Positions 42,926 to 51,355 of a stretch of DNA of 55,506 nucleotides are shown here, piece by piece. The stretch lies in assembly GCA_049610565.1 (NCBI GenBank), contig JBMYZR010000009.1, forward strand, positions 1 to 55,506. Direction: 5' to 3'. The position numbers and the translations under genes are program-made. This DNA comes from UBA8752 sp049610565. GTDB taxonomy: Bacteria > Bacteroidota > Bacteroidia > Flavobacteriales_D > Sanyastnellaceae. The stretch's first letter is position 1; each line of letters starts with the position of its first letter. Under the pieces are notes generated by a model, which saw only the letters and a list, made by a program, of their open reading frames with translations, ran no database searches and was not told the DNA's origin.

Positions 42926-43819
42926 TCAGTAGGTGAGAATGCGAATGTTGTCCACCCCCACGGTTCCCGTCGCCCGGCCGGCTTCGAGGAAGCACTCGAA
43001 GTACACCTCGAAGTGATCGGCCACGCCCTGGGCTGTGACCAACGGCGCGAGGTCGATGTAAATCTTGTTCCACACCGGATCGAGGCCATCGTCGGTGGCC
43101 GTCAGCACCATGGCGGGTTGTTGCCACTCCTGTCCATCGCGGAACCCGAACAGGCCCACCGCGAACGGCTGATCGCACCGGTAATCCATCTCAAGGAAGG
43201 CCGGCGCCCCGTTTTCGAGGTCGTACTCCTGTTCCACGGTGCGGACCCTGACTGCCTCTGCTCCGGTTTGGACTTCGATTCGCCCGGACTCCTCCCCCTC
43301 GAACACCTGACCGGCCGCATCGACCCGCATCAGGCCTTGCCCGCCGATCATGGAACCAAAGACATTGGAGGTCTCGAAATCCTCTACACGGATCAACCGC
43401 ACATCCTCCACCAGCTCCACCCCGGGCTGCAGGGTGTCGCGGAATCCCGGTTCGGGAAACGCCTCCTGTTCAAAGGCCGTGTAGAAGGGATAGGGCGCAC
43501 GGCGGTCGCTGAGCCCATTCTCCCGGATGCCGGCCAACAGCCGCACCGAACCGTTCTCCATGTCCCCGGGAAGCAGGGGCACCACGGCAGGCAAGGGGAA
43601 GACCCCGACCACATCGGTCGCACTGTAGACCCAGAGGTCCGTGATGTTGACGGAGGCAGTTCCCTGCAATTCGTCCGGAGTGAACGTCACGTCCGGCACG
43701 ACGAGGTAACGCGGGATGTCCTGGTCCTCCCCGATGACCGAGCACCCCCACAAACCGAGGAGAAGCAGGGCGCCTTGAAGGGCCTTCAGGCCGATGGGTG
43801 CAACGCGATTGGAGCGCAT
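42926..43819 (-). CDS. Predicted lipoprotein upstream of the sugar transferase
   Basis: 297 residues. Lipoprotein signal GALLLLGLWGCSVIGED with a good lipobox (LWGC, C26). The rest is a beta-rich soluble domain (ITDLWVYSATDVVGVFPLP, FLEMDYRCDQPFAVGLFGF, WNKIYIDLAPLV, VGVDNIRILTY). It belongs, as far as I can tell, to the hypothetical lipoproteins often found before initiating sugar transferases in Flavobacteriia; this is from general familiarity, not a search. A role in polysaccharide export or attachment is inferred only from the 3-base spacing. Confidence 0.85.
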   Translation of the reverse strand: MRSNRVAPIGLKALQGALLLLGLWGCSVIGEDQDIPRYLVVPDVTFTPDELQGTASVNITDLWVYSATDVVGVFPLPAVVPLLPGDMENGSVRLLAGIRENGLSDRRAPYPFYTAFEQEAFPEPGFRDTLQPGVELVEDVRLIRVEDFETSNVFGSMIGGQGLMRVDAAGQVFEGEESGRIEVQTGAEAVRVRTVEQEYDLENGAPAFLEMDYRCDQPFAVGLFGFRDGQEWQQPAMVLTATDDGLDPVWNKIYIDLAPLVTAQGVADHFEVYFECFLEAGRATGTVGVDNIRILTY

Positions 43820-43907
43820 GGTTCAAGGGGGTCAACGCCTCCACATCCGCGGTGGTACGTCCGGGAGGCCGGAGTTTTCCACAAGTCGGATTGTGGGTCT
43901 CTGCGCC

Positions 43908-46463
43908 TCATCGGATGATCAGGATGTGCCCGCGTTTCTGTTCGATGCGGCGCACCCGGGATGTGGGATCGCGGAAGGTCAATTGAAAGGCGTACAGTCC
44001 ATCCCGCACGTAGTAGAGCTTCTCTTCCAGCGGCCGGTTGTCCGCCCGGTAGCCCCCGGTCCAGTATTCCTCGGGGTTCACGGTCTCCCAGATCAGCACC
44101 CCCCACCGGTCGAAGATCTTGAGGGAGTACTCTTCCGGCTCGCAGTCCAGACTGGGACGCCAGGCGTCGTTGATCAGGTCTCCGTCCGGGGTGAAGGCGC
44201 TCGGCGCAAAGACGAGACACCCGCAGGGAATCTCCACGACCGAAACCGTATCGGAGACGCTGCCGCAGTCCGTGGTGTGCGTGGCGATGTAGGTGCCCGG
44301 TGCATTGATCTGCCTTGAGGGGCCGGTGACGCCATCGTTCCAGAGCACCGGGTCGGGCACCCCCGTCTCGAGGTAGACCACCTGGTCGATGCAGAACTCC
44401 ACGACATCCGGCAACCCCATCTGGGGCACGGCTCCGGTCGGCACGACGATGCCCACCTGCACGCCGCATCCGGACTGCGCGGTTTCGGCGTCCACGAAAT
44501 AAACCCCCGGCTCGGTGACGGTGAGGCCGCCCTCAAGCAGCGGCTCCCCGTCGAGGGACCAGTTGACCCAGCCTTCGGGGAAGGGCACGAAGGCGAAATC
44601 ACCGGGACACAGCGGATCCACTTCGATGGTTGGGGGGTCGAGGGATTCCACGGCCACCCAGGTGCTGTCGCTGCCCGAGCAACCCGGCAGGACGGTGACC
44701 GTCACGCCAATCCACCCCGGTGCGCTGCCCTGCCACTGCCAACCTGCGCTGCCGTCGGTCCACACCGGATCCGACACGCCAGCCAGCGGCTCGACCTCAA
44801 GCAACAGGTCCTCCGATCCACAGAGCAGAGCCGAGTCCGGCAGGTCCGGCTCGGGCTGGTCGAAGACAACGACGTTGGTCTCGAGTTCGGTCACCGTGCC
44901 GCAGATGTCGAGCACGGAGGCCGTGTAGAGCGTCGTGGTCGTGGGGGAGGCCGTGGGCTGTGTCACCCCGGGATCGTCCAGGTCCGCCACAGGCGACCAT
45001 GAGACGGTGGATCCGGGGTCCATGGTGAGTTCCAGCACGACCGGCTGTCCGACGCAAGTGGGCACCGCCAACGGCAGGTCCGCAGGCTGGGGATCGATGA
45101 GGCCGATGTCCACCGTTTCCTCCACGGCGCATCCCGTGGCGGCGTCGAGGGCTGTCACCGTCGCCTCCCCGGCCACCGCCAACCAGCCGGCCGGCATCGG
45201 GTCGCCATTGACCGCCCAATCCGTCCCGCCACCGGGCCAGGCCAGCAAGGTGTCCTGTCCGGCGCACAGATCGGGCACCACCGGGAGCACGATGTCGATG
45301 GGATCGAGGGCCTCCACCCAGGTGCTGGCCGTGGCCGAGCAGCCACCGGCCGCCTCCACGGTCACGGTCTGCACACCGACGTCCGTTCCGGTCCACGTGG
45401 CGCCCGGAGTCCCGTCCGACCATGTGGCCGTCTCGTCCCCCGTCAGCACCACCTCCAACTCCACCTCCTCGCCTGGACAGAACGCCGCCGTATCCGGCAG
45501 AACCGGCGCCGGGGCAGGCGTGACCACCACGGTGGTCTCCTCCACCAATTCCTCCCCGCACGCATCGGTCCAAGTGGCCGTGTAGGTCGTGGTCACGTCC
45601 GGCGACGCCATCGTCACCGCGTCGTTGGGGTTGGACAACCCGTCGACCGGACTCCAGGACACCGAGCCGGGTTGGCTGGCGGTCAGTTGAAGCTGGACCT
45701 CATCACCCTGACAGACCGCATACTCCGGGGGAAGCCCCACTGCGGACGACGTGATGCAGACCGTCTGTTGGTTGACCTGTCCCCCGGTTGCCCCGGTGAA
45801 GCCCCACCACACGTCGGTCTGGCCACTGAAGATCTCCGAGACAAGGTCGATGTTGAGGGTCAACCGCAGCTCGCAGTCGAAATAAAATTCAATGATCTGC
45901 GTGCCCGGATCCCATTCGAGCCGCAGGAGGTGCAGGTCTCCGTCCTCGATGTTGGCGCCGGTCGGCAGGGCCGGGTTGGGACCAGCGAGGTTGAAGTAAT
46001 CGAGGTCGTGGAAAATCACGCCATCCCGCTGGAAGGCCACGTGGTCCTGTGAGATGTCACCGATGGGCTGGTTGGCCCCATCCGGATTGAAATGGGTGTC
46101 AATCTCCACGCCGAAACTGGGCGCAATGCCCTCGTAGCCCAGGCCGACTCCTCCCTCTCCCAGCGTGAACTGCCCGCCCACATCGGTGTGCAGGACCATG
46201 TAGATGCCGTCGGCCCCCATGTCGTCGTCGCCGAGGTTGGCTTCCACCCGGATGCTGAACGGCTCGGTGAGGTCCAGTTGCTGGTTGAACCAGACGGCGC
46301 CGAACTCAAACGGCGCAGGCGAGCCTGGCCACGGTGTCCCCGAAGTGATCTCGTAGCAATCTCCGCCCAGTGATGTGGCGTCACCGACGAAGGTGCAAAC
46401 GGGTTGGGCGTGGAGGATTCCGAGGCTCAACAGCGCGAACAGGAATCCGAGAGCAAGGCGCAT
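43908..46463 (-). CDS. L-type lectin-domain adhesin with type B T9SS C-terminal domain
   Basis: ATG 46463 gives signal peptide MRLALGFLFALLSLGILHAQ; 851 residues. Residues about 21-235 are an L-type (legume-like) lectin domain (FGAVWFNQQLDLTEPFSIRV, GIYMVLHTD, SFGVEIDTHFN, LRLEWDPGTQIIEFYFD, WWGFTGATGG). Then come several PKD/Ig-like units with CxGxxVxL starts and SVSWSPVDGLSNP-type cores. Residues about 749-851 form the gliding-motility-associated type B C-terminal sorting domain (FAPSAFTPDGDLINDAW, LKIFDRWGVLIWE, YWTGGYRADN, GHILIIR). It should be exported by the type IX secretion system and stay on the cell surface, binding glycans. A strong terminator hairpin lies just before its start. 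Confidence 0.93.
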   Translation of the reverse strand: MRLALGFLFALLSLGILHAQPVCTFVGDATSLGGDCYEITSGTPWPGSPAPFEFGAVWFNQQLDLTEPFSIRVEANLGDDDMGADGIYMVLHTDVGGQFTLGEGGVGLGYEGIAPSFGVEIDTHFNPDGANQPIGDISQDHVAFQRDGVIFHDLDYFNLAGPNPALPTGANIEDGDLHLLRLEWDPGTQIIEFYFDCELRLTLNIDLVSEIFSGQTDVWWGFTGATGGQVNQQTVCITSSAVGLPPEYAVCQGDEVQLQLTASQPGSVSWSPVDGLSNPNDAVTMASPDVTTTYTATWTDACGEELVEETTVVVTPAPAPVLPDTAAFCPGEEVELEVVLTGDETATWSDGTPGATWTGTDVGVQTVTVEAAGGCSATASTWVEALDPIDIVLPVVPDLCAGQDTLLAWPGGGTDWAVNGDPMPAGWLAVAGEATVTALDAATGCAVEETVDIGLIDPQPADLPLAVPTCVGQPVVLELTMDPGSTVSWSPVADLDDPGVTQPTASPTTTTLYTASVLDICGTVTELETNVVVFDQPEPDLPDSALLCGSEDLLLEVEPLAGVSDPVWTDGSAGWQWQGSAPGWIGVTVTVLPGCSGSDSTWVAVESLDPPTIEVDPLCPGDFAFVPFPEGWVNWSLDGEPLLEGGLTVTEPGVYFVDAETAQSGCGVQVGIVVPTGAVPQMGLPDVVEFCIDQVVYLETGVPDPVLWNDGVTGPSRQINAPGTYIATHTTDCGSVSDTVSVVEIPCGCLVFAPSAFTPDGDLINDAWRPSLDCEPEEYSLKIFDRWGVLIWETVNPEEYWTGGYRADNRPLEEKLYYVRDGLYAFQLTFRDPTSRVRRIEQKRGHILIIR

Positions 46464-46479
46464 GGAACAAAGAAACGAC

Positions 46480-46508
46480 GAAGGCCGGGCTTGCGTTGCC
46501 CGGCCTTC
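46480..46508 (-). terminator. Rho-independent terminator after the transaldolase gene
   Basis: Perfect 11-bp inverted repeat (GAAGGCCGGGC / GCCCGGCCTTC) with a 7-base loop, followed on the minus strand by GTCGTTTCTTTGTT, a T-rich tail. It begins 29 bases after the stop at 46538. The tail runs to within a few bases of the next ATG at 46463. Confidence 0.85.
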
Positions 46509-46537
46509 GACCGATTGTGTGGGTGTCGTCTGTGGAT

Positions 46538-47206
46538 TCAGGCCGGGACGGCACCGGCGGCCTTGGCGTGGTCCGCGAGGAATTTCTCCAGGCCGCTGTC
46601 GGTGAGCGGGTGCTTGAGCAGGCCCTTGATGGCCGACAGCGGACCGGTCATCACGTCGGCGCCGATCTGGGCGCACTCGATGACGTGCATGGTGTGGCGC
46701 ACTGAGGCCGCGAGGATCTCCGTCTTGAACATGTAGTTGTCGTAGATGCCGCGGATCTGGGAAATCAGCTGCAGGCCATCGGTGGAGATGTCGTCGAGAC
46801 GGCCGATGAACGGGCTCACGTAGTCGGCGCCGGCCTTGGCGGCGAGCAGGGCCTGTCCGGCGGAGAAGACAAGGGTGCAGTTGGTGCGGATGCCCTTGTC
46901 GGAGAAGTAGCGGAGGGCCTTGACGCCGTCCTCGATCATCGGGACCTTGACCACGATGTTGTCGTGCAGGGCGGCCAGCTCCTCACCCTCGCGGACCATG
47001 TCCTCGAAGTTGGTGCTGATGACCTCGGCGCTGACGTCGCCGTCGACGATGTTGCAGATGTCGACGTAGTGCTGGCGGACGGCCCCGTCTCCAGAGATGC
47101 CCTCCTTGGCCATCAGGCTGGGGTTGGTGGTCACGCCGTCGAGCACGCCGAGGGCGGCGGCTTCGCGGATCTGGTCGAGGTTGGCGGTGTCGATGAAGAA
47201 CTTCAT
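46538..47206 (-). CDS. Transaldolase / fructose-6-phosphate aldolase-like (small TalC/Fsa type)
   Basis: 222 residues, the size of the short Fsa/TalC subfamily rather than the ~320-residue TalB. Motifs: MKFFIDTANLDQIREA, GVTTNPSLMAKEG, Schiff-base lysine K87 in IVVKVPM, TLVFSAGQALLAAKAGADYVSPFIGRLDD, KTEILAASVRHTMHV, and GADVMTGPLSAIKGLLKHPLTDSGL at the end. It either transfers dihydroxyacetone units in the pentose phosphate pathway or cleaves fructose 6-phosphate; Bacteroidota enzymes of this type are mostly annotated as transaldolase. Cytoplasmic. Its own promoter-like element and terminator make it a monocistronic unit. Confidence 0.95.
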   Translation of the reverse strand: MKFFIDTANLDQIREAAALGVLDGVTTNPSLMAKEGISGDGAVRQHYVDICNIVDGDVSAEVISTNFEDMVREGEELAALHDNIVVKVPMIEDGVKALRYFSDKGIRTNCTLVFSAGQALLAAKAGADYVSPFIGRLDDISTDGLQLISQIRGIYDNYMFKTEILAASVRHTMHVIECAQIGADVMTGPLSAIKGLLKHPLTDSGLEKFLADHAKAAGAVPA

Positions 47207-47225
47207 GGGGTCGGGAATCGTGGGG

Positions 47226-47233
47226 CAAACTTA
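47226..47233 (-). promoter_or_regulatory. Perfect -7 element before the transaldolase gene
   Basis: Minus strand TAAGTTTG, exact TAnnTTTG, ending 19 bases before the ATG at 47206. No TTG at the expected -33 distance. The rest of the 98-base gap up to 47304 holds nothing else I can recognise. Confidence 0.5.
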
Positions 47234-47304
47234 GCCGTCTCCCCGCTCCGCGACCGCAGGAATCCGCTCCGGTTTGTCCACGTTGAATCCCGGTTCGGTT
47301 CAGG

Positions 47305-48927
47305 TCAATCCAGCCGTTGGACCCGATGCCACCCGAGCGCCTCGGACCCGAGCCACGCCGCACCCCTCGGAAGGTCCAACCGGAAACGCCCTCCTGCGTG
47401 CCGCCACTCGCCCAACAGCCTGCCGAGGCCGTCCCGGCACTGGATGGTCCCCGGGGCGCACGGCCATTCGATGCCTCCCGAGGTCGGAAAAGGAAAGGGG
47501 CCGGTCGATTTGGCCTGCAGGCTGGGCACATCCGACACATCCTCAGTCCAGCGGGACAGGGCCCAGGAACTGGAGGCCGGGCTGTCCCCGGGCAGGGTAC
47601 CGGCGATGTACAACCGGGTGCCCAGGCTGACGGCAGCGCCGACGCGTTGGCTTGGAAACTCCGTGTCCTCCGTCCAATACGCGTTGACCCCGCCGAAGGA
47701 CGTGTTGGGTCCCGTCCACCAGACGGGGTGGGCCTCCCCGTCCCAGCCGGGCTCGATGTCCCGTGTGCCCACCACCACGGTCTCGTCTTCGAGTTTCCAT
47801 CCAAACCCTGCGGCCAGCGCGACGGAGCGCACCGGGTCGTTCGTCATCAGGCCCGGATTGATGGAGGTGGTCGGTGATCCGGGCGACGCCTCCGGCCAAA
47901 GCGGCGCCCATCCGACCGACATCGTGCCCCCTGCCAACGTGGGTTCGCCCTCGGGCGTCCCCAGGAGAACGTGCACGCCGGCATCGGGCCCAAGCCACTC
48001 CCAGCGGTGGCGCAGGTCGCGCACCCCGTGGTTCAAGTTGGCGTCCTCGAACCACGTCATGATGCCGCCCTCGCCGAAGTCGGTTTCGAGGGTCCCGTCC
48101 CAATGGAACATCGCCAGAAAGGGCCGGAAGGCGCCGGCCAACGCATAGGTTCCGCCGGCGAGGATGCGGATGTTGTCGAGGTCATTCGGGTCGGACTCGT
48201 AGGGATTCCAAGGCACGAACAGCGCCTGCGAGAACCGGCCGCTGAACTCGTGGCGAACGCTGTCCTCGACCTGCCAGCCATTCGGGTCGAGCACGATGCG
48301 ACCTTCCTGGCCAAAATCGGGGTGGTAACTGCCGTCCACGGCACTGAGGATGGACAACGCGGGCAATTCCTGATGGGCACAGCAGCTGTCGAATGCAGCG
48401 CCCGACACCAGCAACCAGTTCCACAGGTCTTGAGGCCCCCCGGCATAGTCGGTCCTCGCGTCCAGGCTGCCTCCCTCGTTGAGGGGCCCCACGAAGGTCA
48501 GGTCGACCACGCCTTCCTCTCCCCATTCTCCCTCCGGAGCCGGTCCATCAAAGGCTCGGACCCGCATCAGGCTGCCGAGGGTATCTCCCACCTCAGCCGG
48601 CATTTCGCTCAGCATGAACCACCGGCCTTCCGCGGTGCCATGCGCGGCGTCCACCGGCCGTTCGCCGACTTCGCCCTCTCCCTCCCACGCCTGGCTGCCC
48701 CAGGACGTGAATCCCCGCCACCGCGGCACCACGTGCCCATCGGCATCATAGGCCGCGTTCAAGAGCACAACTTCACCCGCCGCGGGCGAGATGGACACGG
48801 GGACTTCCCACCGGTCCGAGGCCTCCACCTTGCGACCATCGCCGCTCCAGTCTCCATCCAGGACCCACTGTCCATGGACAGGAGACAGCAGGCCGAGGGC
48901 CAAGGCCAGCGGGACGAGTTGGTTCAT
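47305..48927 (-). CDS. Secreted beta-propeller-like protein with degenerate T9SS-type tail
   Basis: 540 residues; signal peptide MNQLVPLALALGLLSPVHGQ. The body contains repeat-like segments of the delta-60 type (YHPDFGQEGRIVLDPNGW, LETDFGEGGIMTWFEDANLN) with LSRW and LAMFHWDGT strands, suggesting a propeller fold. The last ~60 residues (IQCRDGLGRLLGEWRHAG, FRLDLPRGAAWL) have the strand pattern of a type A T9SS C-terminal domain, though shorter and without the usual YPNP start. No catalytic motif is visible. It lies 12 bases after the YHYH-protein gene and is probably cotranscribed. The function is not recognised; an exported surface or secreted protein is likely. Confidence 0.8.
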   Translation of the reverse strand: MNQLVPLALALGLLSPVHGQWVLDGDWSGDGRKVEASDRWEVPVSISPAAGEVVLLNAAYDADGHVVPRWRGFTSWGSQAWEGEGEVGERPVDAAHGTAEGRWFMLSEMPAEVGDTLGSLMRVRAFDGPAPEGEWGEEGVVDLTFVGPLNEGGSLDARTDYAGGPQDLWNWLLVSGAAFDSCCAHQELPALSILSAVDGSYHPDFGQEGRIVLDPNGWQVEDSVRHEFSGRFSQALFVPWNPYESDPNDLDNIRILAGGTYALAGAFRPFLAMFHWDGTLETDFGEGGIMTWFEDANLNHGVRDLRHRWEWLGPDAGVHVLLGTPEGEPTLAGGTMSVGWAPLWPEASPGSPTTSINPGLMTNDPVRSVALAAGFGWKLEDETVVVGTRDIEPGWDGEAHPVWWTGPNTSFGGVNAYWTEDTEFPSQRVGAAVSLGTRLYIAGTLPGDSPASSSWALSRWTEDVSDVPSLQAKSTGPFPFPTSGGIEWPCAPGTIQCRDGLGRLLGEWRHAGGRFRLDLPRGAAWLGSEALGWHRVQRLD

Positions 48928-48939
48928 GCAGGCTCGGGA

Positions 48940-50295
48940 TCAGGGACGGATGATGAGCAAGGTGCGCACCGACCCTGAAGCGTCTGAGCAAGTGTGGACG
49001 CCCGGAGAGAGCTCCTCAATGGCCATGCCGCCCGCGACGTCGGCCGCGGTCCATTCGGCGACGATGCGGCCTGCCCCATCGCGGACGACCAAGCGGTCGG
49101 GCACCCGTCCAGAAAAGCGCAACAGGTCAGCCCGTGACACCGGATTCGGGTAGGCGAAGAAGGGAGCGTCCCGCAGGGCCGGAATGTCCGACACCCCGCC
49201 CGTCCAGGTCTCGACCTCCTCATCGATGGTCACGTTGGTTCCGCCACCCCCACCCGGGCCGGGGCCGCCGCCGCCGAAGTTGTCGGTTTCCACCACGCCG
49301 CGGTAGGCGGGGAAGAAGTAGGGATACTGTCCGTTGTGATCAGCGTCCACCGTCGCGTAGTACGCGTAGGTCCCTTGCGGGTATTCCGGGGTGACCGCGA
49401 AACGGCCGTTGAACTCATCGAGGTGGCCCGAGCCCTCCACGTATTCGTGGTCCTCGATGTAGGCGCCGAGCACGGCGGCCACCGGGGCCGCGCCCGGGGG
49501 AATGGCGGGCGTCACGAGCTCCCCGACGTCCGGACCGTATTGGTTGGGCGCGAGCTCCGTGCCGTCCGGCAACGTGTGGCGCACCGTGATGTCACGCAAC
49601 TGCCAGCTGGTTTCGATGCGCACGACCCCGCCTGAACCGTCCGCGTTGGCAAATCCGTAGGGACCGTAGATGGGATAGCCATCAAACGCATAGCCGATCA
49701 GCGGACTGTGCGCCGACGGGTCGACCGTGAAGAGCGCCTCGCTGGGAAAGTCACCGCAGACGTCGCTGCTGGGCGCGAAGCTGTCGTCGAAGCGGGTCGG
49801 CACCTGGTGGTGGTGGTATTGACCCATCGCCGGATGGCCCTTGGCGCAGTCGAATCCGTCATTCTCGAAGAAGCCCCCGTTCTGGTGCCAGAAGCCCTGG
49901 TTGTTGTAGCTGAACGCGTCCTGCGCATTGAAAATGACCACCCCGTTGATGAGGACGCCGGTGTGACCGAGTCCGGTCGCCGTTCCGCCCGTGGGCCCTT
50001 CCTGCGGCTCGCGGGGAATCTGGAAGAGGTAGTCCTGCGCGGTGGCCTGTGAAGGGTTGCCGTCCGGGAAGGGCGCCGTCGCGTACCGCGGGATGCCGGT
50101 GGCGTGGACGTAGACGTTGTCGGTGCTGTATTGGATCAGCTGGACGTCGCACTCGTCCTGCATCGGGACCAGGTTGTTTCCGTTCCAGTATTGGCCCGTG
50201 GCGCCATCGGTGTTGAGGAGCCAGGCCTCGAGTTCGGGTTGGGCCCACAGGCCGATCGGCAGGATGGACAGGCAGAAAAGCAGGGGAATGCGCAT
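48940..50295 (-). CDS. Secreted YHYH-domain protein with type A T9SS C-terminal domain
   Basis: 451 residues; signal peptide MRIPLLFCLSILPIGLWAQ. The main domain (about 20-340) matches the YHYH protein family: GVLINGVVIFNAQDAFSYNN, a GHPAMGQYHHHQVP motif, SPLIGYAFDGYPIYGPYG, and GRFAVTPEYPQGTYAYYATVD. A glycine-rich linker (GGGGPGPGGGGG) leads to a type A T9SS sorting domain (FFAYPNPVSRADLLRFSG, LVVRDGAGRIVAEW, LSPGVHTC). The catalytic role of YHYH proteins is not established; the histidine cluster suggests metal binding. Secreted or surface-attached through the type IX system. Divergent from the DksA-type gene, 41 bases away. Confidence 0.92.
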   Translation of the reverse strand: MRIPLLFCLSILPIGLWAQPELEAWLLNTDGATGQYWNGNNLVPMQDECDVQLIQYSTDNVYVHATGIPRYATAPFPDGNPSQATAQDYLFQIPREPQEGPTGGTATGLGHTGVLINGVVIFNAQDAFSYNNQGFWHQNGGFFENDGFDCAKGHPAMGQYHHHQVPTRFDDSFAPSSDVCGDFPSEALFTVDPSAHSPLIGYAFDGYPIYGPYGFANADGSGGVVRIETSWQLRDITVRHTLPDGTELAPNQYGPDVGELVTPAIPPGAAPVAAVLGAYIEDHEYVEGSGHLDEFNGRFAVTPEYPQGTYAYYATVDADHNGQYPYFFPAYRGVVETDNFGGGGPGPGGGGGTNVTIDEEVETWTGGVSDIPALRDAPFFAYPNPVSRADLLRFSGRVPDRLVVRDGAGRIVAEWTAADVAGGMAIEELSPGVHTCSDASGSVRTLLIIRP

Positions 50296-50336
50296 AGGAT
50301 GAAGACGATTGCCGCCAAGATGGGTTTAATTGGCGC

Positions 50337-50672
50337 ATGCTTTCGCCTGAAGAGAAGGAAAAGATCCGGGTGGCCATCGAGCGCAAGGCGCGGGACCTGG
50401 ACGAGCGGATTGAGGAATACCGCGAACTGACCAAGCCCATTCCGCCCAGCGAGGCCATCGGCCGCGTCAGCCGGATGGACGCCATCAACAACAAGTCCGT
50501 CAACGAGGCCGCCCTGCGTCAGGCCGAGAAGCAGCGTCAGGGCCTGGACCGGGCGCTCCAACGCCTCGACGACGACCGCTTCGGCCTGTGTACGCGGTGC
50601 GGAGAACCCATTCCCACAGGCCGCCTTCTGCTCATGCCCGGTGCGTTGACCTGTGTGCGCTGTGCGGGTTGA
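50337..50672 (+). CDS. DksA/TraR family C4 zinc-finger protein
   Basis: 111 residues. An N-terminal helical hairpin (LSPEEKEKIRVAIERKARDL, ALRQAEKQRQGLDRALQRLD) is followed by a C4 zinc finger: CTRCG, 17 residues, CVRC (GEPIPTGRLLLMPGALTC). DksA-type proteins bind the RNA polymerase secondary channel and, with ppGpp, adjust rRNA and amino acid promoters. The acidic tip Asp pair of true DksA is not clearly placed, so a DksA-like regulator is safer than dksA. The next gene starts 32 bases downstream, in the same direction. Confidence 0.9.
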   Translation: MLSPEEKEKIRVAIERKARDLDERIEEYRELTKPIPPSEAIGRVSRMDAINNKSVNEAALRQAEKQRQGLDRALQRLDDDRFGLCTRCGEPIPTGRLLLMPGALTCVRCAG

Positions 50673-50704
50673 TTTCCCGGTCGGAATTCCCGATCTTCTC
50701 TCTC

Positions 50705-51325
50705 ATGCACATCGAGATTCACCAACAGACCCCCGAGCTCCGCAAAGTGGAGCAGGCGGCTGAGCTTCTGCGCCGGGACGGCGTCCTCATCATCCCCACC
50801 GATTCGGTGTACTCGTTTGCCTGCGCCCTCGGATCGACCAAGGGCCTCGAGAAGATGGCGCGACTGCGGGACCTGAGCCCGTCCGAGGCCAATTTCTCCC
50901 TCATCTGCAAGGACCTGAGCCAGGTGAGTCAATATGTCGCCCCCCTGCCCCAGCCGGTCTTCAAACTGATGAAGCGGGCGTTGCCGGGCCCATTCACCTT
51001 CATCCTCAACGCGGGCGTCAAGGTGCCCCGGCTCTTCAGGAAGTCGAAGAAGGAGGTCGGCATCCGCATCCCGGATCACGCCATTCCCACCGCCCTCATC
51101 GAGGTCCTCGGCCGGCCCCTCGTTGTGAGCTCCGTCCACCACGATGACGAGGCCATCGAATACATGACCGACCCAGGACTCGTCCACGAGAAGTACGAGA
51201 ATCAGGTGGACGCTGTGGTGGCCGGCGGCCTGGGCCACCTCGAAGCCTCGACGGTCATCGACTGCACGGGGGGAGAGCCGGAAGTCGTCCGCGAAGGCCG
51301 CGGCAGCCTCGAGGGCATCCTGTGA
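50705..51325 (+). CDS. L-threonylcarbamoyladenylate synthase (TsaC/Sua5/YciO family)
   Basis: 206 residues from ATG 50705 (MHIEIHQQTPELRKVEQAAE); the frame upstream overlaps the previous gene. Motifs: GVLIIPTDSVYSFACAL, KMARLRDLSPSEANFSLICKDLSQVSQYV, MKRALPGPFTFILNA, KKEVGIRIPDHAIPTALIEVLGRPLVVSS, ASTVIDCTGGEPEVVREG. The family condenses threonine, bicarbonate and ATP to threonylcarbamoyl-AMP for t6A37 of ANN-decoding tRNAs. The sequence is somewhat closer to the YciO-like branch (RPLVVSSVHHDDE), whose role is less certain, so no symbol is given. Confidence 0.9.
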   Translation: MHIEIHQQTPELRKVEQAAELLRRDGVLIIPTDSVYSFACALGSTKGLEKMARLRDLSPSEANFSLICKDLSQVSQYVAPLPQPVFKLMKRALPGPFTFILNAGVKVPRLFRKSKKEVGIRIPDHAIPTALIEVLGRPLVVSSVHHDDEAIEYMTDPGLVHEKYENQVDAVVAGGLGHLEASTVIDCTGGEPEVVREGRGSLEGIL

Positions 51326-51355
51326 CATTTGTCATCGTCGGTCAATCCGGCGGAC

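Noticed and set aside
43879..43896. CCACAA/TTGTGG inverted repeat after the lectin gene as a terminator
   Set aside because: Six-base stem followed by AAAA on the transcribed strand, not a T run; too weak to call.
51323..51334. TGACATTTGTCA palindrome between tsaC-type and metalloprotease genes as an operator
   Set aside because: Only 12 bases, overlaps the stop codon, and has no second copy nearby; chance is likely.
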